Source of the DNA: Simplicillium sp. C3G150-2
Lineage: Eukaryota; Ascomycota; Sordariomycetes; Hypocreales; Cordycipitaceae
NCBI GenBank assembly: GCA_022702485.1
Contig: JAJIYY010000004.1
Span: 5,456,001 to 5,520,000 of the forward strand
Length of the DNA stretch: 64,000 nucleotides
Reading direction: 5' to 3'
Below the pieces are notes generated by a model that was not told the DNA's origin, did not search any database, and was given only the letters and a program-made list of their open reading frames with translations. A program made the position numbers and the translations under genes. Positions 22,683 through 32,030 of this stretch are shown here, one piece after another (the stretch's first letter is position 1; every line of letters begins with the position of its first letter).

Positions 22683-24674
22683 CTAATGCATGTCTCTCGC
22701 ATCTTTCTCCCCATCGGTGACAACTTCTCTCGTCTTACCCCATTTGAAATCGTCTGAATGGAAGAGTGAGTACCCCAAGATGATGATGTTCATGAATGGC
22801 GAAGTGAAGAAATGGAAAAAGAAGCCGATGAAGTACTGTAGACGCTCAAGATTGTTCCTCGGCAACCAGAATCCAATACAAAACGAATACAACTGAGGCG
22901 AATTAGCTTTGTTTTCCCCAAACTTCTCATAAAGACTTACATATCGCATCCACAGAATGGCAATAAGCCCAAGAAACATAGTATCATGCATCACCTCCTT
23001 TCCCCTCTTGACGAACAACATGATTAACTCCACAAACGCAGCAATGATAAACGGCGTAATCGCCCAAGTGAGCACGGCAACAATACTTTGCACACGCTCC
23101 ACCATGATAATTCCCGGTCTGAAAATCATGACAAACTCATTCGATATACTCCCTAATGCCCAGCGCTTTCTTTGTGATAGGAAGACTTTCCAGTTTTGGG
23201 GCACGATAGTGAACGCCTTGGCGCGAAGGGCTTGCGCAGTCTGCTTCTTAGGGAATAGGCTGAAGATGATGCTCGCGTGGATACTGTCTTCGGAGTAGTT
23301 GCCCATGATGTGCTGCGTCATGACATCGTTTGGCTTTGGACAGTAGCCGAATTTCTCTCTCAGCACTGCGTCGCCAAAGGTAGACTCGTCAACACGAATC
23401 AATTGGCAGCAGCCAGGTAGACAGTTTACTTTCCCTGTGATTCGGGACTGGAACATTCGTCTCAGTCCTTGCGTCTGTGAATATTCCACTGATTGGTACA
23501 GTGACCAGGGGCCGAAATTGTTGCCGTCAAAGTCGACACATACATGTCCGCAGACGCCGACCAGTTTGGGATTCTTGCGGATTTCTTTAAGCATCTCGTA
23601 GATGCAATTCTCTTCGAAGACGGTATCGGCATCCATACCTGCGAGGTAGTCGATATCTTCGAGACCGTGCTGCACGAGGATGTTGCCGATATATTCGAAC
23701 AAGTCATTATTGAACATGGTAACAATGTTCTCAGAGCGGTTCTTGAAGTGATATAGGAATGAGCGAGCAAAGCATAAACTGTCACGTTTGCCTTGGTTGT
23801 AGCGTTTGCCGACAAACACGTATGGAAGGCCCTTGTAGTATCCGGTCTGAATCTTTACCGGCATAAAGAGCCCATCGCGTGCTCGATAACCATTTTCGAA
23901 TCGCTTCGTTTGGCCGGGACCGAGAATGTCTTCGACGAGGTAGTCTTGTGTGGTCTTTTCCATACCCGGGCCGCGAACATTGCCATCCACCACGATGAAG
24001 ATAAATCGTGGGTGTTGCTCGATCCGTTGTTGATCAATGAGAGAATCTAGTGACCGACTGAGTTCTTCGTGTGTCTCATTGTAGCAAGGCAGCAGCAGAA
24101 CCATTTTCTCGGGTTCATCTGGAATAATCTCCTTTGGCCTGATGCAAACGCAAAGCACCCGCGTAACCAAGAAGTGAGCCACGATACCCAATATCATAGC
24201 CGCTTGCAAGACCGTGTTGGAGCTAAGCAAGGCAATGAAAAGGTAATACACCTGCCAATACGTCCACGCAACATATATCAGCGCACCATTCAAGATGGCC
24301 AACCCCGCAATGAGACTCCATTTCTGCAGCCGAAGCAGCGACTTCGATACCCTCTTCAACTCCTCATCAGAGTTCCATCTCAACTTCGCCTCCTCCTGCT
24401 GAATGGACGAACTAAACGACGCATTGGAATCAACACCAGACTGCCATGAGCACGCATGAGATTTTGGAGTCTGTATTCCCGACGGCAACCCATTCAAATC
24501 TCTCAACACAGACTAAAACTGTCAGTAAAAATAGCCAATGTCTACCACTGAGACACTTACCGAGTTTCTAGAAGCGCTGGTCGACGCAACAGCTCGTCTG
24601 GGAGGTTGTAGATTCTCCACCGAGATATCAGCATCAGACGCCTCGGCCGATTGCGGATTTCTGAGCGAGTACAT
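22683..24674 (-). CDS. Chitin synthase-like GT2 glycosyltransferase (short, hyaluronan-synthase-like class)
   Basis: Three exons (24674-24561, 24512-22941, 22892-22683; both introns 48 nt) give 631 aa. An alternative ATG at 24740 would add 22 residues. The second intron (22893-22940) is a multiple of three with no stop, so an unspliced reading adds 16 residues. Its GTAAGT, GCTAAT and CTCAG signals and the family sequence (WMRY-LYSFC) show it is an intron. There are two N-terminal membrane segments (~105-157), then the GT2 core: DAD ~332-334, LPGCC ~403, SED ~445-447 and QRKRW ~485-489, then C-terminal membrane segments. It lacks the N-terminal domains of classes I-III and the myosin head of classes V and VII. 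It probably extrudes a beta-linked GlcNAc-containing polymer through the plasma membrane. Neighbours are a deacetylase and a UDP-sugar dehydrogenase. Confidence 0.85.
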
Positions 24675-25336
24675 GATGATTGTTTCGTGGATCTTTTGCA
24701 GACTTACAGGGAGCCACTGCAATTCATATACAAAACGCATGCAGACCCAACGCCCTGGCTATTGTTAGAACGCTACCATTAGTGGCATGGGAAACAGACC
24801 AAGACAATCTACACGATACCAATACGGCAAAATGAGATCCAATACATGGTAGGATACGAAATGGAATCGGAAGAGGCGTCAGGGTGGAAACAGCCGTATG
24901 CATTACCTCGATACCAACCAGATCACGAGATCGGATGACAGGCTATTTCACAGTCCATCGTCTCCAGCTTCGAATGGAGTAATTCAATTATTGGCCATAA
25001 TACGGACCTGTGCTTCTGCGTAATTACACTACATTCTGTCACTTTTCCCCGACCTGTCTGGTTGACACTGACAGTTTGCAAACATGACGTGATCAAGAAT
25101 GTGTTCGCTGTTGCTCGTCACACATAACCCCAGTTATGTTCTATTACTGTATCAGCGACACACAAACAACGGAGCCTTGAAACGCGGCACACGGTAGATG
25201 GCATGAAAGGCAAATCGTGCGTCTGGCGTTACACCAACCATGCCACAGTCACGAAATGCAGCGAAACACAAGCTGAATACGCAGATTATTAATAGCGTCA
25301 ATTACTAACGAGTTGTCACTAAGAGTGCCATATAAT
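24675..25336. other. Intergenic between tandem synthase and deacetylase genes
   Basis: 660 nt holding the 3' flank of the deacetylase and the promoter of the synthase, both on the minus strand. No coding region is supported. Confidence 0.5.
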
Positions 25337-26945
25337 CTACTTGCAGACGCCATAATCTCCCTGGCAACCTTCACCGCAGTGTTCTCCCGAGTTACCACTA
25401 CCCACGTCAGCCACGTCGTGCATCTAGGGGTGTTCTTCACTTACCAGTAGCCATACACGGAGCAGCACTTTCTCTCACCGAAATTCTTGCAGCTAGCCGC
25501 GAATAATGGTCCACAGAGCCCGTTTGTCGTATCGGATATCCCGCCAGGCACGGAGCTGCATGTGCCAAAGTCCACGTCACAGCCCGTGCCGCAGTACGAC
25601 GCATTTGAGCCACTAGAGATTATCCAGCCAGTCAATTTTGTCCGCCTGGAACTAAACAGGCTTTATGCTTGGGTTTGGGCTTACCAGTAGCCGTAATGTG
25701 AGCAGCAATTTCCAAATACTGATCCTTGGCAGGTGTAGCCTGTGTCACCACCGCAGCGCTGGTTCGGTGAAATGGTTAATTCCGTTTGGGTTGGGATGCT
25801 GGATGTGCTGGTGAACGTGGGAGATCGTCGAGTGGCCGTTGTGGTTGATTCGGACTTGGGTACATTGCGGTACCAGTTCTCTTTGGGGTCGCCGAGGCAT
25901 TCACCCACCGTGACGAGCTTGTATCCTCGCTGTCGTGCTGTGTCGACCATGAAGTAGGTGAGGTTGACTACGGTTTGGTGGTGCACGTCGTGAGCCAGAA
26001 CGATGTAGTCATTGTCGTCAGAGTCAGTGGACACTCCAGAGCTGAATCTGTCCTTGGAGTGTTGAATTAACTTCGCGTCATCGTACATGTAATCCTTGGT
26101 GTCGATATTGTTAGTGATGATGTGGTAGCCCAAAGACTCAAGCAGATCGGCGCATCCGGACTCAGCAGAGCACTCCAAATACGGCGGTCGCATATACGTC
26201 GGGATCCAGCCGAAAATGTTTCGGAAGGCCATTTCATTGTAGATGATTTCGGACCACTGGATCGTCGAATTGACTTTGTTGAGGTCTCGATGCGTCCAGG
26301 TGTGGCTCGCGAGATGATGGCCTGCATTGTACATGCGCTTCAGCACCGCAACCCAGCCGTGGGATGGATCATCAATGGATCCCTTTCCTCGATTGTTGCC
26401 AGCCACGAAGAATGTAGCTTTGACATCCAGGTCGTCAAGTAGGTCCAGCATGTCATTAGTGTAGACGTAAGGTCCATCGTCAAACGTCAAGGCGATAGTG
26501 CCTGGGACACGGCAGCTCGTAATAATGGTGCCTGAGCTGAAGTTAGCATCTTCGCGGAGTTAGTTGTGTAACGCCGGTGTCTCACCGTATGGCACGTTGC
26601 CAACCTTGGGTCGAGAGATGGTCTCGGTACTTGACCCTGGGGGAGGGAAGCTGAATCTCACGTTAGCGGATGAATTGTAAACTTGGTGGAGGTGACTTGC
26701 AAAGTATCGCAAGAGTCGCTGTAGTCTAGCTGGCACTGCGATCCTTCACAGTACTCAGTGGTTTTGCCACAATAGCCACTTTCTGAACAGCAAAATCCTA
26801 GGTCGCACGAGCCGATTCCAGGACCGCATTCAGCTCTCTTGCGCAATTGAGACTCATTGCTGCTCCGAAGAGCCAGCGGCGCCAGTAGGTTGGGGAAGCC
26901 AGACGTGGCAACAACGCCGGCGACGAAGAGCAAATGAATCTGCAT
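25337..26945 (-). CDS. Chitin deacetylase (CE4/NodB) with one N-terminal and two C-terminal CBM18 modules
   Basis: Five exons (26945-26701, 26650-26586, 26531-25685, 25612-25445, 25397-25337) give 461 aa. A signal peptide (1-16) is followed by CBM18 number 1 (about 39-75). The NodB domain has all five motifs: TFDDGP 119-124, HTWTH 180-184, RPPY 218, DTKD ~247 and LAHD 282-285. A Thr/Ser linker leads to two more CBM18 modules. Intron 1 begins GCAAGT, a GC-AG intron and the only choice that keeps frame. Introns 3 and 4 split the same Cys codon of the CCS.YGYC motif in the two C-terminal modules (TG|T, phase 2). The enzyme should bind chitin outside the cell and remove N-acetyl groups to give chitosan, often used to hide from or resist chitinases. 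It is tandem with the synthase. Confidence 0.88.
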
Positions 26946-27790
26946 GATGACGACTTGGAAGGACACTCCTATTGCATGCGCAAATGAGAGCGAAGACTCG
27001 TTTGGAGTGGTAAAGTCACGGATGTGGCGAGCAATTCAAGTGATGATTGTGAAGCCGTCTCCTAGAGTACGAAGACCTCGCATCTTATAGCACCCAGTTC
27101 GTATCTTTACTAGGGCTGTATTCAGTTTTGATCTAGCTCATAACAAATCAATCGGGCTGTCGTCGTCGTGGACTGAGCCGTCATCACCGTTCCGGAGCCA
27201 CACCGTCGGGCTATTGGCAAGAATCCTATAGAGGCTTGCATCTTGGGCTTACCAAGTGGTTGCATTATAGGTACATGCTGTATAAAATAATAGTTCTCGT
27301 GTTGGCAAGCAACCATGCGTCGATCTCGTGCGGCCATGTCGTCGTGCAGGTTTTCTATTTCAGGGGTGATGGCCCGACCCGAGTATGCACACAGCCGCCA
27401 ATATTAGGCGAAGAACCGTTTCACGATGAGTTGAGAGAGACTGACGGATTGGAAATTAGACTATGGTCGTACTCGTATTCACTGTAGAGTGAGGTGCGAC
27501 ACGATCTTCCACTTGCGTGAGGCTGTGAGACCCAATAATTCACAATTTCGCATTATGTACCAGTCAGGCTGGATGTTGCAGAGAGCTGAATGGGTTTGGT
27601 AACTTCTCTTGCATGTTGATGGGACGAAACGAGGGCTGTGTTCGAGTCCAACTGTGCATCAGGACATGAGTCCAAGTAGGCGAAGCGAAATGCGAAGCGT
27701 CCAGTGAATAGAAGAACAGACTTGAGCCATCATGTAGAATCGTCGTGTTTGACTTCTTGCACCGAGTTGGCATCTGTTTGCATTGAGAGC
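26946..27790. other. Intergenic, divergent promoter of deacetylase and UDP-sugar dehydrogenase
   Basis: 845 nt between divergent start codons. Short frames on both strands lack coding character. A shared regulatory region for the two glycan genes is plausible, but no factor site is recognised. Confidence 0.45.
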
Positions 27791-29140
27791 ATGGCAGACC
27801 TCGCAATCCAAGACATTCTTACTCAAGCGCTGCCGACCAAGGCTGTCGCAGATCTAACAAGATCATGGAGTTTGTCTAAGAAGACCTACTACGATCATAC
27901 TCCACCGGGCGAGACGGCACATACAGCAGATGAAGTTCCGAAACCCCTCGAGATAGTCTTACCTAGTGAGGACCCTCTGGTTGCAGTCATTGGTGTTGGA
28001 TACGTTGGCGAGCACCTCGTTCAAGCATTTTCGCGAAAGCATCGTGTTATTGGATACGATGTTTCCAGCTCTCGGGTCAAACAATTGCGCAAATTGCAAT
28101 TCGGGAGCAATAGCGTGGAGTTTACATGCCAGCCTTGTGATATTTCCAAAGCCACGCACTTTCTTATATCTGTCCCAACACTTCTCTTACCAGACAAGAC
28201 CATTGACTCATCTTTCCTGAGAAGTGCGCTGTCGGTCGTTACTGAATATGGTCGAAAGGGATGCACAGTGGTGATTGAGAGCTCTGTAGCTGTCGGGATG
28301 ACACGCGAGTTACTTGGACCAGTTGCAAAAGCGCAAAACTTCTTCGCTGGCATGTCTCCAGAACGAGTCGACCCTGGCAGAACGGAGCCTCCGTCTCACA
28401 CAATCCCCAAAGTTGTTTCAGGTCTCGATGACGTTGTTCCTGGCTCGCTTGACTCTATATGCCGGCTATACTCGGAAGCCTTCGATAACCTGGTAACTGT
28501 CTCACGGCCCGAGGTAGCTGAGATGATGAAGCTCTACGAGAACTGCCAGCGCATGCTTGGTATCGCCTACGCGAATGAAATGGCCGACGCGTGTGCTGTC
28601 CACGGCATCAACCCGTATGAGGTCAGTCGTGCGGCGGCCACCAAGCCGTTTGGCTACCTCTCATTTTCGCCTAGCCTGGGAGTTGGTGGGCATTGTATCC
28701 CTGTGAACCCATACTACTTGTTGGCGAATAACGAGTTTCCGCTACTCCACGCGGCCACCGAGAAGATGCGCGAGAGACCCGGTATCATTGCGAGTCGAAT
28801 TGTGGAGAGATTAGCGAGCAGTAAGAGCAGAAGCTTGCGGCCAAGGGTACTGGTAGTAGGCATGGGATTCAAGCCAGGGCAATCCCATCTAGTGAACTCA
28901 CCTGGGCTGGGGCTTGCCAAGAATCTTGTCCTACTAAATAAAGTCGATGTGAGCTGGGTCGACCCGTTGGTAAAGCAGGAGGCAATACCGCAGATACCGT
29001 GTTTTGACGTTGACAACTGGACGCGCGAGTACCTTGAAGCGCACGTGGAATTGATTGTGGTGTCGTTTCGACAGCATGGATTAGACTTTTCTGTCTTAAA
29101 ACAATTGTGTGGAGTTGAGGTTGAGATGTGGTGTAGCTAG
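27791..29140 (+). CDS. Nucleotide-sugar 6-dehydrogenase, UDP-GlcNAc/ManNAc type (TviB/WbpA/WecC-like)
   Basis: A single exon of 449 aa. The ATG at 27791 was chosen; the in-frame extension to 27704 starts with GTG. An unusual 60-residue N-terminal extension precedes the Rossmann domain (GVGYVG at 68-73, then YDVSSSRV). The SVPT(L)LLPDKTIDSS loop, SPERVDPG at 189-196 and the catalytic Cys302 in GVGGHCIPVNPYY are intact. A C-terminal Rossmann-like domain starts RVLVVGMGFKPG. The SPERxxPG and VGGHCI.V.PYY wording is that of bacterial UDP-N-acetylhexosamine dehydrogenases, not of fungal or animal UDP-glucose dehydrogenase. The reaction oxidises C6 of a UDP-sugar to the uronate with 2 NAD+. The lack of introns and the bacterial look suggest transfer. 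It probably feeds the adjacent synthase. Confidence 0.82.
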   Translation: MADLAIQDILTQALPTKAVADLTRSWSLSKKTYYDHTPPGETAHTADEVPKPLEIVLPSEDPLVAVIGVGYVGEHLVQAFSRKHRVIGYDVSSSRVKQLRKLQFGSNSVEFTCQPCDISKATHFLISVPTLLLPDKTIDSSFLRSALSVVTEYGRKGCTVVIESSVAVGMTRELLGPVAKAQNFFAGMSPERVDPGRTEPPSHTIPKVVSGLDDVVPGSLDSICRLYSEAFDNLVTVSRPEVAEMMKLYENCQRMLGIAYANEMADACAVHGINPYEVSRAAATKPFGYLSFSPSLGVGGHCIPVNPYYLLANNEFPLLHAATEKMRERPGIIASRIVERLASSKSRSLRPRVLVVGMGFKPGQSHLVNSPGLGLAKNLVLLNKVDVSWVDPLVKQEAIPQIPCFDVDNWTREYLEAHVELIVVSFRQHGLDFSVLKQLCGVEVEMWCS

Positions 29141-29810
29141 ATTGGCCACATCCATTTTGCACTTTTCCTCAGCAGAATGCTCGAAAAGTGCAGTCAGGGA
29201 TTATTGAGTTTGGGTTTTGCGTAAATGCCGTAGGCAGAGAGTTAATAAATAAAACTGTTCTTTCGAGTTGATTCTGCCCATTTAGCAGGATTGCGAGACT
29301 TACATGGACACTGGCCGATCCAACGTCGTGGTGCAGGGTACGGTGTAGATGTCGACCACCGGGTCTACGGATGGTCATCAAGCCAAACTCTAAACATGAC
29401 ACATCGATCACCGAACGTATGATGTTCCGCGAGTTGAAGTAGAAAGGCTAAGCGAAGGCCCAGAGGGTAGTAAACGGAATACTACCGTGCAGCCTGGTGA
29501 GTGGCGAGCCGGACCAAACGGTCCTCTCTCCACAAATGAGACGTCGACATTACATCACTACAGTCCATGTCTTCTCTGCAATCAATTAGAGTATGCATAT
29601 TACAGATGATTACGCACTGTCAATTTCAACGTCTCTGCCAAAAAAGCTGAAACCCTTACACGTCGATGACGTCTGGTATATTGCATATACATTGAGCATG
29701 ATGGTTCTGTGACGCGACACCGCGCGACGATATAAAATGCAGATACTTCCAGACAGTCACTGACAGAAGCCAACCTACTTTTAGTAAAGTCGTCACTAGA
29801 ACGCTTCAAA
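29141..29810. other. Intergenic, upstream of catalase
   Basis: 670 nt without a supported gene. The proximal end carries the catalase TATA box. Confidence 0.5.
29730..29737 (+). promoter_or_regulatory. TATA box of the catalase gene
   Basis: ATATAAAA lies about 75 nt upstream of the ATG at 29811, giving a leader of roughly 40-50 nt. Confidence 0.5.
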
Positions 29811-32030
29811 ATGTCGAAAATAGTACCCGAGACAGTGAAGAATGCCTTCAAGGGCCAAGGCGCCGTCAAGGAGCAACAGCTTGCTGCCAACACGGTAGAG
29901 CCTACAAAGAACACACGACTCACATCCGATTTTGGCACAAAAATGACCAACACCGATGACTGGCTTCGAGTGAACCGAGAGGACCAGATTGGGCCTATGC
30001 TGCTTGAAGATAGCTTCGGTCGCGAGAAGATCCATCGCTTTGACCACGAGCGCATTCCTGAACGAGTTGTCCACGCTCGTGGCGCTGGTGCTTTCGGAAC
30101 ATTTAGACTCTTTGAATCCGCAGAAGATGTCACTAACGCAGGTGTTTTGACCGACACATCACGCGAAACGCCAGTTTTCCTTCGCTTCTCGACAGTTCTG
30201 GGAAGCCGTGGATCCGCAGACACAGTACGCGATGTCCGGGGCTTCGCCGTCAAGTTTTATACGCAGGAAGGTAACTGGGACATTGTTGGCAACAACATCC
30301 CCGTTTTCTTCATCCAGGATGCCATGAAGTTCCCCGACCTTGTCCATGCAGCGAAGCCTGAGCCTCACAACGAGGTACCACAGGCGCAGAGTGCGCATAA
30401 CAATTTCTGGGATTTCATGTATGGCCATTCAGAGGCAACGCACATGTTCATGTGGGCCATGTCCGACAGGGGCATCCCTAGATCATACCGAATGATGCAG
30501 GGCTTCGGTGTCAATACATATACCCTGACCAACGACAAGGGCGAATTACACTTTGTGAAATTCCACTTCACACCCGAACTGGGTGTCCATTCGCTTGTCT
30601 GGGATGAGGCTCTCAAGCTTGGTGGCCAAGACCCAGACTTCCACCGCAAGGATCTAATGGAGGCCATTGCCAATGGCGTGTTTCCCAAGTGGAAGTTCGG
30701 CATTCAAGTTCTTCCCCAGTCCAAGGAGCACGACTTTGACTTTGATATCCTTGATGCCACCAAGGTGTGGCCAGAAGACCTTGTCCCCATCCGATACATT
30801 GGCGAACTTGAGCTCAACAAAAATGTGGATGAGTATTTCACACAAACTGAGCAGGTAGCCTTTTGCACCAGCCATGTCGTGCCTGGTATTGGCTTCTCGG
30901 ATGATCCATTGTTGCAAGGTCGCAACTTTTCCTACTTTGACACCCAGCTGTCTAGGTTGGGTATCAACTGGCAGGAGTTGCCTATCAACAAACCCGTGTG
31001 CCCTGTCATGAGTTTTAACCGTGACGGTGCTATGCGACATACCATCTCGAAGGGTACTGTCAACTATTGGCCCAACAGATTCGAGGCCAATCCACCAGCA
31101 TCCAAGGAGGAGGGCGGCTATGAGGACTATCCGGCCAAGGTCGCGGGTATCAAGGAGAGAGCGAAGAGTCGCAAATTCAAGGACCACACTTCTCAGGCTC
31201 AGCTATTTTATAACTCCATGTCGGAGGTTGAAAAGGCGCACATGACAGCAGCCTTCTCTTTCGAGCTTGATCATTGCGATGATCCAATTGTATATGAGAG
31301 GCTAGTCAAGCGACTTACTGAAATTGACCTGGACTTGGCCAAGTCTGTGGCACAGAATGTCGGTGGCACCAAGTATGCACAGAGTGGAAAGCCTAATGCA
31401 GGAAAGAAGGCATCTGGCCTTAGTCAATTGGAATACGTCCCAAAGAACCCTACGATTGCGTCTCGCCGTGTCGCGATCATAATCGCAGATGGCTTTGACT
31501 CTATCGCATTCAATGCTATGATGGGTGCTCTGCAGTCAAGCCAGGCCATTCCTATCGTGATCGGAGCACGACGATCTGCAATTTTTGCCGATGGTGAAAA
31601 CTCGTCTGACAATGGCGGAACTGTTCCCGATCACCACTTGGAGGGCCAAAGGAGTACCATGTTTGATGCGATCTTCGTCCCTGGTGGTAAGCAGTCCATC
31701 GAAACTTTGTCCAAGACTATGAGAGCACAGCAGTGGATCTGCGAAGCGTTTGGACACTTGAAGACGATTGCCGCCACAGACGAGGGCGTGGACTTTGTAA
31801 ACAAGGCACTTCGTCTACCAAACAACGTGGTTTCACTGTCGGATAGCGGCGATGCGAAGGAGCATTACGGAGTGGTAACGCTGCGCAACACCAGTGCCAA
31901 TAGCTTCCGTGAGACTGTCGACCTTGTCAAGAATGCCAAGGGATTTTTGGAAAAGTTTATCTTGTCGCTGAGTGGGCATCGATGCTGGCAGCGAGAGTTG
32001 GACGGAATCAACACGCAGGTACCATATTAA
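29811..32030 (+). CDS. Large-subunit heme catalase (catA-like)
   Basis: A single exon of 739 aa, the usual length of fungal large-subunit catalases. The catalytic His is at 88 (RVVHARGAGAFG) and the distal Asn in GNNIPVFFIQD near 161. The proximal heme Tyr lies in RNFSYFDTQLSRLG near 375. The extra C-terminal domain (about 555-735) has the DJ-1/glutamine-amidotransferase fold signature (RRVAIIIADGFDS...DAIFVPGG). No signal peptide is present, so it is a cytosolic or peroxisomal spore-type catalase rather than the secreted catB type. It decomposes H2O2. The C-terminus lacks a strong SKL-type signal (ends QVPY). Confidence 0.94.
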   Translation: MSKIVPETVKNAFKGQGAVKEQQLAANTVEPTKNTRLTSDFGTKMTNTDDWLRVNREDQIGPMLLEDSFGREKIHRFDHERIPERVVHARGAGAFGTFRLFESAEDVTNAGVLTDTSRETPVFLRFSTVLGSRGSADTVRDVRGFAVKFYTQEGNWDIVGNNIPVFFIQDAMKFPDLVHAAKPEPHNEVPQAQSAHNNFWDFMYGHSEATHMFMWAMSDRGIPRSYRMMQGFGVNTYTLTNDKGELHFVKFHFTPELGVHSLVWDEALKLGGQDPDFHRKDLMEAIANGVFPKWKFGIQVLPQSKEHDFDFDILDATKVWPEDLVPIRYIGELELNKNVDEYFTQTEQVAFCTSHVVPGIGFSDDPLLQGRNFSYFDTQLSRLGINWQELPINKPVCPVMSFNRDGAMRHTISKGTVNYWPNRFEANPPASKEEGGYEDYPAKVAGIKERAKSRKFKDHTSQAQLFYNSMSEVEKAHMTAAFSFELDHCDDPIVYERLVKRLTEIDLDLAKSVAQNVGGTKYAQSGKPNAGKKASGLSQLEYVPKNPTIASRRVAIIIADGFDSIAFNAMMGALQSSQAIPIVIGARRSAIFADGENSSDNGGTVPDHHLEGQRSTMFDAIFVPGGKQSIETLSKTMRAQQWICEAFGHLKTIAATDEGVDFVNKALRLPNNVVSLSDSGDAKEHYGVVTLRNTSANSFRETVDLVKNAKGFLEKFILSLSGHRCWQRELDGINTQVPY

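Noticed and set aside
24675..24740. Upstream in-frame ATG adding 22 residues to the synthase
   Set aside because: Possible, but the extension contains a strong GTAAGT site and no family-like sequence; the downstream ATG is preferred, with low certainty.
27630..27650. GTTCGAGTCC T-arm-like motif
   Set aside because: No anticodon or D-arm and no acceptor pairing upstream.
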